The notes under the pieces: generated by a model
What the model saw: only the letters and a program-made list of their open reading frames with translations
Database searches by the model: none
What the model was told of the DNA's origin: nothing
Shown here: piece by piece, positions 1 to 5,662 of the stretch
Layout of the letters: every line of letters begins with the position of its first letter
How positions within the stretch are numbered: the first letter of the stretch is position 1
Assembly (NCBI GenBank): GCA_031178645.1
Contig: JAPSIP010000097.1
Coordinates: forward strand, 1-6,174
Length of the DNA stretch: 6,174 nucleotides
Direction: 5' to 3'
DNA from: Paracoccus sp. (in: a-proteobacteria)
GTDB taxonomy: Bacteria > Pseudomonadota > Alphaproteobacteria > Rhodobacterales > Rhodobacteraceae
Made by a program: the position numbers and the translations under genes

Positions 1-393
1 GCAGTATTCCAGCAGGTCGCCCATCGTGTGATAGATGCGGCCGTCCACGTCCATCGCGAAACCGTCCAGCAGTTCGTCGACATGGCGGTGAGGAATGTCC
101 CGCGCCGCCAAAACCCGCGCCAGCCCCGCATAAACCGGGGCGGCCGCATCGCCCCGCAAGGCCCGGTGCGTCAGGTCGCGCAGTTCCGCCAGCCGGGCTG
201 CGGGATCGTCCTGCGCATCAGTCGCGAAGCCTGCTTCCTGTCCGTCGATCATGTCATCCGCGTGCCGGCACCAGGCGTAAAGCATCACGCAATCCTCGTG
301 CATCCCGGCGGGCAGGAACCTGGACGCCATCGCGAAGCTTTTCGACCCCACTGCAATGGACTGCCGCGCCTGGTCCAGGGTCGCATCGCTCAT
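1..393 (-). CDS. crtB: Phytoene synthase CrtB, N-terminal 131 residues (cut by window edge)
   Basis: Catalyses head-to-head condensation of two geranylgeranyl diphosphates to 15-cis-phytoene, the committed step of C40 carotenoid synthesis; normally membrane-associated. The frame starts at ATG 393 and stays open to base 1, giving 131 codons of a protein that is usually about 300 residues, so the C-terminal part with the second Asp-rich motif lies outside. Visible family marks are GSKSF at residues 16-20, YAWCRHADDMIDG at 39-51 with the first Mg-diphosphate-binding Asp motif D46-D50, and a GFAMDVDGR segment near 110-118 followed by YHTMGDLLEYC at the edge. The start is fixed by its ATGA overlap with the crtI stop and by GGGGAA (399-404 on the complement) 5 nt upstream, which suggests translational coupling as the third gene of crtY-crtI-crtB. 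The match to the squalene/phytoene synthase family is clear; CrtB rather than squalene synthase follows from context. Confidence 0.95.
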   Translation of the reverse strand, partial: MSDATLDQARQSIAVGSKSFAMASRFLPAGMHEDCVMLYAWCRHADDMIDGQEAGFATDAQDDPAARLAELRDLTHRALRGDAAAPVYAGLARVLAARDIPHRHVDELLDGFAMDVDGRIYHTMGDLLEYC

Positions 394-404
394 GCCCGTT
401 CCCC
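390..404 (-). promoter_or_regulatory. crtI/crtB ATGA overlap with crtB ribosome binding site
   Basis: On the complement, GGGGAA (399-404) stands 5 nt before ATG 393, within the final crtI codons. ATGA at 393-390 is the crtB start and the crtI stop. The arrangement repeats that of the crtY/crtI junction and supports one polycistronic, coupled unit. Confidence 0.65.
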
Positions 405-1865
405 GATCATCAGGGATGCGGTCGCCTCGGCCGATCCGACCACGCCGGGGATGCCCGCGCCGGGATGGGTGCCTGCGCCCACGATATACATGTTCTGCAG
501 CCGCTCGTCGCGGTTATGGGGGCGGAACCAGGCGCTTTGGGTCAGGATCGGCTCGATGGAAAAGGCCGATCCCAGATGCGCGTTCAATTCCGTCTTGAAG
601 TCCTGCGGCGTGAAGTGCCGGACCGTCACAAGGTCGCGGCGCAGGTTCGGGATATATCGTTCCTCAAGATAGTCCAGGATCCGGTCGCGATAAGCCTCGG
701 CCGCCCTGTCCCAGTCCATGTCCACCGTCCCCAGATGCGGGACCGGGGCCAGCACGTAATAGGCGCTGCACCCTTCCGGGGCGAGGTCGGGATCCGTGAC
801 CGACGGCGCGTGCAGGTAAAGCGAGAAGTCATCAGCCAATGCCTTGCCCCCGAAGATCTCTCCGATCAACTCGCGATAGCGGGGGCCGAACAGGACCATG
901 TGGTGGCGCAATTCGGGGCGCAGCCCGCGCAGGCCGAAATAAATTACAAACAGCGACATGGAATGGCGTTTCTTGGCCAGCTTGTCGCCCTTGGGGTCGC
1001 CCAGCAGGTTGCGATAGGTGTGGACCACGTCTGCATTGCTGGCGACCATGTCGAAGGGATGGCGCTGTCCGCGCGCATGAATGGCGGTGGCGCGGTTGCC
1101 CTCGGTCTCGATCCGGTCCACGGGGCTGTCCAGGTGGATGGTCCCGCCCAGTTCCTGGAACAGTTGCACCATGCCCGCGACTAGGGCGCCGGTGCCCCCC
1201 TTTGCGAACCAGACGCCGCCCTGCCGTTCAAGCGCGTGGATCAGGGCATAGATGGATGAGGTCGTGAAGGGATTGCCGCCCACCAGCAGCGTGTGGAAGC
1301 TGAAGGCCTGGCGCAGGTGGTCGTCCTTGATATGGCGCGCCACCATCGAATGCACCGACCGCCAGGCCTGAAGGCGGGCCAGTTGCGGCGCGGCGCGGAT
1401 CATGTCGGAAAAATGCAGGAAGGGCACGGTGCCCAGCTTCTCATACCCCTCGCGATAGACATCGCGGGAATAGGCGAGGAAGCGGCGATAGCCTTCGACA
1501 TCGGGCGGGTTGATCGCCTGGATCTGACCTTCGATCGACGGCTGGTCGTCGGCATAGTCGAAGACCGTCCCGTCCTCCCAGCACAGGCGATAGAAGGGTT
1601 CGACTGGCAGAAGGGTCACGTGGTCGGAAATGTCGCGGCCCGACAGGCGCCACAGCTTCTTCAGGCAGTCAGGATCGGTGATGACCGTCGGCCCGGCGTC
1701 GAAGGTAAAGCCCTTGTCGTGATAGACATAGGCCCGCCCGCCGGGCTTGTCGCGCTTTTCGAAGACCGTGGTGGCGATGCCCGCGCTTTGCAGGCGGATG
1801 GCAAGCGCAAGGCCGCCCAGGCCCGCGCCAATGACGGCGGCCGTCTTGCCGGAAGAGTGTTTCAT
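390..1865 (-). CDS. crtI: Phytoene desaturase CrtI (lycopene-forming)
   Basis: FAD-dependent desaturase of the CrtI type. It introduces double bonds into 15-cis-phytoene, in four steps in lycopene-forming homologues, and acts at the membrane surface. The 491-residue length fits the family (about 490-500). An N-terminal dinucleotide-binding fold is seen as AAVIGAGLGGLALAIRL (9-25), then E36 at the end of beta-2 and KPGGRAYVY (40-48), then FDAGPTVIT (55-63). The C-terminal bacterial phytoene dehydrogenase signature YIVGAGTHPGAGIPGVVGSA covers residues 460-479. ATG 1865 was chosen because it sits directly before the nucleotide-binding motif, has AGGTGA 7 nt upstream, and overlaps the crtY stop as ATGA. 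The frame stays open upstream, but that is crtY antisense-frame shadow. The gene also overlaps crtB by ATGA at its end. Four-step lycopene formation is inferred from the adjacent lycopene cyclase. No frameshift or missing motif seen. Confidence 0.97.
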   Translation of the reverse strand: MKHSSGKTAAVIGAGLGGLALAIRLQSAGIATTVFEKRDKPGGRAYVYHDKGFTFDAGPTVITDPDCLKKLWRLSGRDISDHVTLLPVEPFYRLCWEDGTVFDYADDQPSIEGQIQAINPPDVEGYRRFLAYSRDVYREGYEKLGTVPFLHFSDMIRAAPQLARLQAWRSVHSMVARHIKDDHLRQAFSFHTLLVGGNPFTTSSIYALIHALERQGGVWFAKGGTGALVAGMVQLFQELGGTIHLDSPVDRIETEGNRATAIHARGQRHPFDMVASNADVVHTYRNLLGDPKGDKLAKKRHSMSLFVIYFGLRGLRPELRHHMVLFGPRYRELIGEIFGGKALADDFSLYLHAPSVTDPDLAPEGCSAYYVLAPVPHLGTVDMDWDRAAEAYRDRILDYLEERYIPNLRRDLVTVRHFTPQDFKTELNAHLGSAFSIEPILTQSAWFRPHNRDERLQNMYIVGAGTHPGAGIPGVVGSAEATASLMIGERA

Positions 1866-1879
1866 GCAGGCTTCACCTT
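1862..1879 (-). promoter_or_regulatory. crtY/crtI ATGA overlap with crtI ribosome binding site
   Basis: Reading the complement, AGGTGA (1873-1878) lies 7 nt before ATG 1865, inside the last codons of crtY. The A-T-G-A at 1865-1862 serves as both the crtI start and the crtY stop. This fixes the crtI start and indicates translational coupling (terminate-reinitiate) between the two enzymes. Confidence 0.7.
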
Positions 1880-3049
1880 GAAGGTTTCGGGCAGGCAGCG
1901 CAGCGCGCGCCCGACCGGGACGGGCGGTCGGCCCGTCAGGATGCGGGCCTTGTCGGCCCATGTGCTTTGCCCGGCATAGAACCGTTCGATCAGCGGCTCG
2001 GGCAGGCGATAGAAGCGCTGCATGACGTGGCGCCGTTCATCGGGGGCGGCAGCCTCGAACAGCATCCGCGACAGCAGGCGATAGAAGCCCTGCGCCTTGG
2101 CATCGGCCAGAGAATCGCTGCGCAGTGCCTGCGCCAAGACCCGCGCGCCCTGCCGCCAGTGCCGCGCGATCAGGTCGGCGCTGCGGACCGCGTGCGGCAG
2201 GCTGTATCCCGTCAGCCCGTGAAAGCGCATCGCGCGCAGGCCGATGGTCGGAAGGTCGCCGGGGATGCCCCGCCAGAAGGCGTCCGAGTCAAAGCGCAGG
2301 GCGATGGGCAGGACGCCGTTCTCCTCGCGCGCGACGGTGGCGATCTGCCAGCCTTGGCTGGCGACATAGTCGGCGATGCCCGCGCGCTGATCGGCGGCCG
2401 ACATGCTGGCGCCGTCGGAGTAATAGGTGGCCTCGACCAGCAGGCGACGGTCGTCGAAGGGTAGAAGATAGAAGAAGCGATAGCCGTCCATCTGCGGCAC
2501 TGTCGCGTCCATGATGACCGGGCGCGTCAGGCCGTGGGGCGCTTCCAGCAGGATTTCCTGCCCCAGGAACTTCTGGAAACGCACCTCGATGGACGGATGG
2601 GGTGCAAAGCCGCGCGCGTCGATGGCAAGGTCTCCCTCGATCCGCTGCCCATCGGCCAGCGTCACGCCCCCCGCATCGACCGAGGCGACGCGTCCGGTGA
2701 TCCGCGTCACCCCAGCCACGCCGGACAAGGCCGCGCCCAGGCTGTCCGCGTCGATTGAGGCATAGCCGGAGCGAAGCTGGCGGCCGTAAGCCGGAAAACG
2801 CACGTCCTGCCCGTCCCACTGGCAGCGGAGGGCGGGTTGCAGCCAGGCACGCTGGGCCGGGTCGAAATCGCCCGAATGGAAGGACCAGGTATGGCCGGCC
2901 AAGGGTTCGGGCCGCTGGTCGATCAGCACCACATCCGCCGCGCCCGCCAGCCGCAGCGCCGCCAGCGAGCCTGCAAGCCCCGCGCCCGCGACCACGATCC
3001 GACCCGTCTGATTCGCCCCAACCTTTTGTATCTTGTGGCCCCTTGTCAT
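1862..3049 (-). CDS. crtY: Lycopene beta-cyclase CrtY
   Basis: Flavoprotein lycopene cyclase that closes both psi ends of lycopene to give beta-carotene by a redox-neutral reaction using reduced FAD. From ATG 3049 the protein has 395 residues, slightly longer than the usual 380-390. It shows VVAGAGLAGSLAALRL (19-34) for FAD binding, GHTWSFH (52-58), FQKFLGQE (158-165), MDATVPQMDGYRFFYLLPF (180-198), VEATYYSDG (205-213), GLTGYSLPHAV (278-288) and MQRFYRLPEPLIERFYAG (343-360), all in the order expected for CrtY. E206 is the conserved acidic residue, but the following residue is Ala where the relatives I recall have Asp (E-D-T). ATG 3049 lacks a good Shine-Dalgarno, and about 18 residues precede the flavin motif; GTG 2995 (residue 19) is a less likely alternative. 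It is the first gene of the crtY-crtI-crtB set and overlaps crtI by ATGA. Its promoter must lie within the 5' part of the divergent DUF2585 gene. Confidence 0.95.
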   Translation of the reverse strand: MTRGHKIQKVGANQTGRIVVAGAGLAGSLAALRLAGAADVVLIDQRPEPLAGHTWSFHSGDFDPAQRAWLQPALRCQWDGQDVRFPAYGRQLRSGYASIDADSLGAALSGVAGVTRITGRVASVDAGGVTLADGQRIEGDLAIDARGFAPHPSIEVRFQKFLGQEILLEAPHGLTRPVIMDATVPQMDGYRFFYLLPFDDRRLLVEATYYSDGASMSAADQRAGIADYVASQGWQIATVAREENGVLPIALRFDSDAFWRGIPGDLPTIGLRAMRFHGLTGYSLPHAVRSADLIARHWRQGARVLAQALRSDSLADAKAQGFYRLLSRMLFEAAAPDERRHVMQRFYRLPEPLIERFYAGQSTWADKARILTGRPPVPVGRALRCLPETFKVKPA

Positions 3050-3077
3050 GGCGGGCTGCGTCTTTAACTTGGAGGAA
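3050..3077. promoter_or_regulatory. 28 bp divergent gap between crtY and the DUF2585 gene
   Basis: Only 28 bp separate the chosen crtY start (ATG 3049, leftward) from the chosen DUF2585 start (ATG 3078, rightward). That is too short for two independent promoters, so promoter elements for crtY must overlap the first codons of DUF2585, and those of DUF2585 the first codons of crtY. A strong GGAGGA is seen at 3071-3076 on the plus strand. TATCTT at 3029-3034 could be a weak plus-strand -10 box, but no convincing -35 accompanies it. No operator palindrome was recognised. The positions follow from the gene starts, so they share their uncertainty. Confidence 0.4.
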
Positions 3078-3689
3078 ATGACAGATGAAAACCGCCCGAC
3101 CCCGCTTATTTCGGACGAACGATCCGCCAGTCTGACGCTGGATGCAAGCAAATTGCCGCGCCCTTACGGCAGGGGGCGACAAGCCGTCGCACTGATCGTG
3201 CTGGCGCTGTTGGGCAAGCTGGTGATGCTGCTGATCCTCGGGCGGCCGCTGAACTGCGACTGCGGGCAGATCTGGGCCATGCCGGACCAGGCTGGGCTGA
3301 ACTCGCAGACGGTGCTGGACCCCTACAGCCTGCTGCACCTGGTCTTTGGCGCCGTGCTGGCCAAGCTGGTTTTCTGGAAGCGGCCCGACTGGCCGCTGTG
3401 GACGATCATGGCGGCGGTCGTCGTCAGCGGCACCGTGTGGGAAATCGCCGAGAACCTGCCCGTCACCATCGACATGTTCGGCTATTCCTCCGGCGATCCG
3501 CTGGCCTATCACGGTGACAGCATCGTCAATTCCTTCAGCGACACGGCCGCCGCGGTTTTCGGGGCAGCCTTGGCGCTGCCCCTTTCGGGTTGGGTCGTCG
3601 CGGCCGTCACCGTCACGGTCGAACTGCTGTTGTCCCTGTGGGTGGGCGACGGCTATGTCATCGGGTTCTGGCGCGTGCTGACGTCTTGA
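3078..3689 (+). CDS. DUF2585 (UPF0314-type) multi-pass membrane protein
   Basis: Function unknown; the family is known mainly from alphaproteobacteria as small integral membrane proteins. From ATG 3078 the product has 203 residues, near the usual length of about 190-200. Family marks are GRPLNCDCG (55-63, matching the usual GR-x-x-I-C-x-C-G), NSQTVLDPYSLLHLVFG (75-91, in place of the usual NSQ-xx-DWYTPSHIIHG), WEIAEN (121-126) and HGDSIVNSFSD (145-155). Hydrophobic segments lie near residues 36-54, 84-100, 105-120, 152-169 and 172-189, after a polar N-terminus of about 35 residues. The start is uncertain: GGAGG (3071-3075) is only 2 nt from ATG 3078, and ATG 3048 in the same frame has no Shine-Dalgarno. 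The gene is divergent from crtY and its end overlaps the end of crtX by 32 bp. Its place inside the carotenoid cluster may be accidental or may mean a membrane-linked role; nothing in the sequence decides this. Confidence 0.85.
   Translation: MTDENRPTPLISDERSASLTLDASKLPRPYGRGRQAVALIVLALLGKLVMLLILGRPLNCDCGQIWAMPDQAGLNSQTVLDPYSLLHLVFGAVLAKLVFWKRPDWPLWTIMAAVVVSGTVWEIAENLPVTIDMFGYSSGDPLAYHGDSIVNSFSDTAAAVFGAALALPLSGWVVAAVTVTVELLLSLWVGDGYVIGFWRVLTS
3085..3135 (+). other. Possible 16-codon mini-ORF inside the 5' end of the DUF2585 gene
   Basis: ATG 3085 opens a frame of 16 codons (MKTARPRLFRTNDPPV) ending at TGA 3133-3135, in a different frame from the DUF2585 gene. GGAGG at 3071-3075 lies 9 nt upstream of this ATG, a better spacing than the 2 nt to ATG 3078. 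It may be chance, since no family is recognisable and the peptide is short and Arg/Pro-rich. If translated, it could compete with or modulate initiation of DUF2585. Low confidence. Confidence 0.12.
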
Positions 3690-4875
3690 TCAGCGCCTCG
3701 ACCCGGTCAATCGCGCCCGTCGCCCCCTGCCATCCCGGGGCCTGGGCCGCGAAGCTGGCCGCCGCTTGCTTGAAGGCAGGATCGGACAGCAGGTCGCGCA
3801 CCGCTTGTGCGATCCGCGCCGTGCCACGCTGCCAAGGTTGCAGCCGCAGCCCCGCGCCGCACCGTTCGATGCGTGCGGCCACCCCCGGCTGGTCATGGGT
3901 CAGCGGAATGGCCAGCATCGGCACCCTGGCAGCAAGGCATTCCAGCGTCGTGTTCAGCCCCGCATGGGTCACGCACAGATCCGCGCGTTCAAGCACCGCC
4001 TGCTGGGGCACGAAGGGCCGGACCCAATCGGCGGGAATGGCGCGGGCCTGATCCTCGGTCAGCGATCCCGCGTGCGACACCAGGACCTGCGCCCCGGCCA
4101 GCCTGCAAGCGCGGGCGATCCGCGCAAGCAGCCGCGCCCGGTGCCCCTGCAACGTCCCCAGCGAGGCATAGACAAAGGGCCGCTGCGGATCGGGGCGGAT
4201 GTCGTCGGGGAAATCCTGTTCAACCTGCCCTCTGCGGAAGGGACCGACAGCCGCGATATGCCGCCCATTCGCCGGGCGCGGATAATCGAACTCCGGCGCC
4301 ATCTGCGACAGCGCCAGATCAGACGACAGGCAGTCCTGCAACCGCCCAAGATCGCCCAGGCCCCAGGCCTGTGCCCAGCGGCGGATCACCCGGGTCTGCG
4401 GCGTCATCAGCAGGTCGGCCACCCGCTCGCCCCCCTGATTGCGGCGCAGGCCATCGGCGGTGGGATCGTGAGGCCAGCCCAGGAAGGGCAGGGGGATGCC
4501 GGGTTCGGGATCCATCGGCACCGCGCAGGCGACCGAAACCAGCGGAACGCCCGCCGCCCGCGCCAGAAGGCCCGAGGCAGGCTCCATCTGGTCGCCCAGC
4601 ACCACGTCGGGGGCCAGGTCGCGGATCACCGCAAGGCCGTCGCGGCACAGCCGGTCGGTGCGCCGCGCGCCTGCCAGGATCTCGGGCAGCAGGCGGCGGG
4701 GCTGGGGGCGGGCTGCGGGGCCCGGCAGGGTGACCTGGCCCACGCCGCCCTGCAGAACGATGCCGGGTTCGGTCACGAAGATCGCCTCGTGCCCGCGTCG
4801 CGTCAGGTCCTGGGCCAGGGCCTCGAAGGCGCGCAGGTGGCTGTGAAGGGGCGGTGTGATCAGGACGGCGCGCAT
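3658..4875 (-). CDS. crtX: Zeaxanthin glucosyltransferase CrtX
   Basis: GT1-family glycosyltransferase that transfers glucose from UDP-glucose to the 3 and 3' hydroxyls of zeaxanthin, giving mono- and diglucosides; such polar carotenoids sit in the membrane. From ATG 4875 it has 405 residues, slightly shorter than Pantoea CrtX (about 430). The N-terminus MRAVLITPPLHSHLRAFEAL matches CrtX and other macrolide-type glycosyltransferases, with H13 as probable catalytic base and D95 in VVLGDQMEPA as its partner. FVYASLGTLQ (234-243) and the UDP-sugar signature THAGLNTTLECLAARVPMLA (303-322) ending in PLTHDQPG (324-331, D328-Q329 contacting the sugar) form the donor half. ATG 4884, three codons upstream, is equally possible; neither has a clear Shine-Dalgarno. 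It lies on the crtYIB strand but is separated from crtY by the reversed DUF2585 gene, so it probably has its own promoter in the 4876-4987 gap. The exact xanthophyll acceptor is inferred from context. Confidence 0.92.
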   Translation of the reverse strand: MRAVLITPPLHSHLRAFEALAQDLTRRGHEAIFVTEPGIVLQGGVGQVTLPGPAARPQPRRLLPEILAGARRTDRLCRDGLAVIRDLAPDVVLGDQMEPASGLLARAAGVPLVSVACAVPMDPEPGIPLPFLGWPHDPTADGLRRNQGGERVADLLMTPQTRVIRRWAQAWGLGDLGRLQDCLSSDLALSQMAPEFDYPRPANGRHIAAVGPFRRGQVEQDFPDDIRPDPQRPFVYASLGTLQGHRARLLARIARACRLAGAQVLVSHAGSLTEDQARAIPADWVRPFVPQQAVLERADLCVTHAGLNTTLECLAARVPMLAIPLTHDQPGVAARIERCGAGLRLQPWQRGTARIAQAVRDLLSDPAFKQAAASFAAQAPGWQGATGAIDRVEALIKTSARARTR

Positions 4876-4987
4876 GGGATCCATCGGTTGGGGCAGGGCA
4901 GTCGTGACACAAATGCCGGCCCGTTGCACGGGGTTCGCGCGGCCCGCTGCTTGTGCTATCGCAGCCCCGGCCGCAGGGGGCATGGCG
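4876..4987. promoter_or_regulatory. Divergent intergenic region between crtX and the HAD/SorC operon
   Basis: This 112 bp region is the only sizeable non-coding stretch in the window and should hold promoters for crtX (leftward) and the HAD gene (rightward). On the plus strand TTGCAC (4924-4929) resembles a -35 box, but no -10 box stands at normal spacing; TATCGC at 4957-4962 is a poor candidate. A short GTG-t-CAC inverted motif appears on the complement near 4902-4908. No clear operator, riboswitch or terminator was recognised. Confidence 0.45.
4975..4980 (+). promoter_or_regulatory. Ribosome binding site deciding the HAD hydrolase start
   Basis: AGGGGG at 4975-4980 is 7 nt before ATG 4988 but only 1 nt before the in-frame ATG 4982. 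The spacing favours 4988 as the true start, which also places the first motif (DCDG) close to the N-terminus, as usual in this family. Confidence 0.55.
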
Positions 4988-5662
4988 ATGGGCATCGGAC
5001 TGATCATCTTCGATTGCGACGGCGTGATCGCCGACAGCGAGGTCTTGTCGGCATCCGTGCTGATCGACCAGTTGGCGGGCCTGGGCATTGCCGTGACGCC
5101 CGCCGACGTGCGCCGCGATTTCCTGGGCCGCAGCTTTCCCACCGTCGCGCAGACGATTCGCCAAACGCATGGCCGCCCCTTGCCCGACAGCTTCGAGGCC
5201 GATTACCGCGCGCGCCTGCTGGACCGCTTTACCACGGAACTGCGGCCCACGCCCGGCGTCCGGGCGATCCTGGACGGCCTGAGGATCCCGGCCTGCATTG
5301 CCACATCCTCCAGCCCGCAGCGGGTCGCGCATACGCTGGGGGTATTGGGTCTGGCCGAACGCTTCGCTGGCCGCGTCTTCACCGCCAGCCAGGTCAGCCG
5401 CGGCAAGCCTGCGCCCGACCTGTTCCTGTTTGCCGCGCAACGCATGGGCGCCGCGCCGGAAGCGACCCTTGTGGTCGAGGACAGCGCCCCCGGCATTGCG
5501 GCAGGTCTTGCCGCCGGAATGGCGGTCCTGCATTACGCCGGCGGCGCCCATCTGCGCGGGGCCGAGCCGATGGCCCTGCCGCCGGGCCTGCGGTCCTTTG
5601 ACAAATGGGACGAATTCTCCCAACTGTTGGCAAACCTACAGGAAGGAGCGCCGACCCCGTGA
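4988..5662 (+). CDS. HAD-superfamily phosphatase/phosphoglucomutase-like hydrolase
   Basis: Subfamily I HAD enzyme (phosphoglycolate phosphatase / beta-phosphoglucomutase group) with a probable small sugar- or polyol-phosphate substrate in the cytoplasm. The 224-residue product shows motif I FDCDGVIADSE (8-18), with nucleophile D9 and acid/base D11; an alpha-helical cap at about 17-85; motif II IATSSS (104-109), with S107 the likely phosphate-binding residue; motif III Lys in RGKPAPD (138-144, K140); and motif IV VVEDSAPGI (162-170), with Mg-binding E164 and D165. All catalytic residues are present. It overlaps the following SorC-type regulator by 4 bp (GTGA), so the two are co-transcribed and probably serve one sugar or polyol pathway continuing beyond the right edge. 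HAD genes of this type occur in polyol-utilisation operons of Rhodobacteraceae, which would fit. The substrate cannot be read from sequence. Divergent from crtX, with no evident role in carotenoid synthesis. Confidence 0.9.
   Translation: MGIGLIIFDCDGVIADSEVLSASVLIDQLAGLGIAVTPADVRRDFLGRSFPTVAQTIRQTHGRPLPDSFEADYRARLLDRFTTELRPTPGVRAILDGLRIPACIATSSSPQRVAHTLGVLGLAERFAGRVFTASQVSRGKPAPDLFLFAAQRMGAAPEATLVVEDSAPGIAAGLAAGMAVLHYAGGAHLRGAEPMALPPGLRSFDKWDEFSQLLANLQEGAPTP
5643..5661 (+). promoter_or_regulatory. Ribosome binding site and GTG start of the SorC-family gene
   Basis: AAGGAG at 5643-5648 precedes GTG 5659 by 10 nt and lies within the last HAD codons. The GTGA at 5659-5662 combines the regulator start with the HAD stop. 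No ATG in this frame lies before the helix-turn-helix, which supports the GTG start. Confidence 0.6.

Noticed and set aside
2289..3512. Minus-strand open frame of about 407 codons
   Set aside because: It overlaps crtY out of frame and DUF2585 antisense, with low-complexity Arg/Gly/Pro composition and no recognisable domain.
3670..3697. Hairpin at the crtX/DUF2585 junction (GCTGA 3677-3681 with TCAGC 3690-3694, plus outer GGC/GCC)
   Set aside because: The stem is short and bulged with no following T-run on either strand, and it lies in coding sequence; not enough to call a terminator.
4876..5142. In-frame upstream extension of crtX to 5142
   Set aside because: It would run antisense through the HAD start. 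CrtX proteins begin at the MRAVLITPPLHSH-like strand, so ATG 4875 or 4884 is the natural start.
3766..5601. Very long plus-strand open frame (about 611 codons)
   Set aside because: It runs antisense through crtX and out of frame through the HAD gene. Both have full family motifs in their own frames, while this frame is Gln/Arg/Pro-rich with no motifs, as expected of high-GC shadow frames.
4319..5623. Minus-strand open frame of about 434 codons
   Set aside because: It is antisense to the HAD gene and out of frame with crtX; composition is that of a shadow frame.
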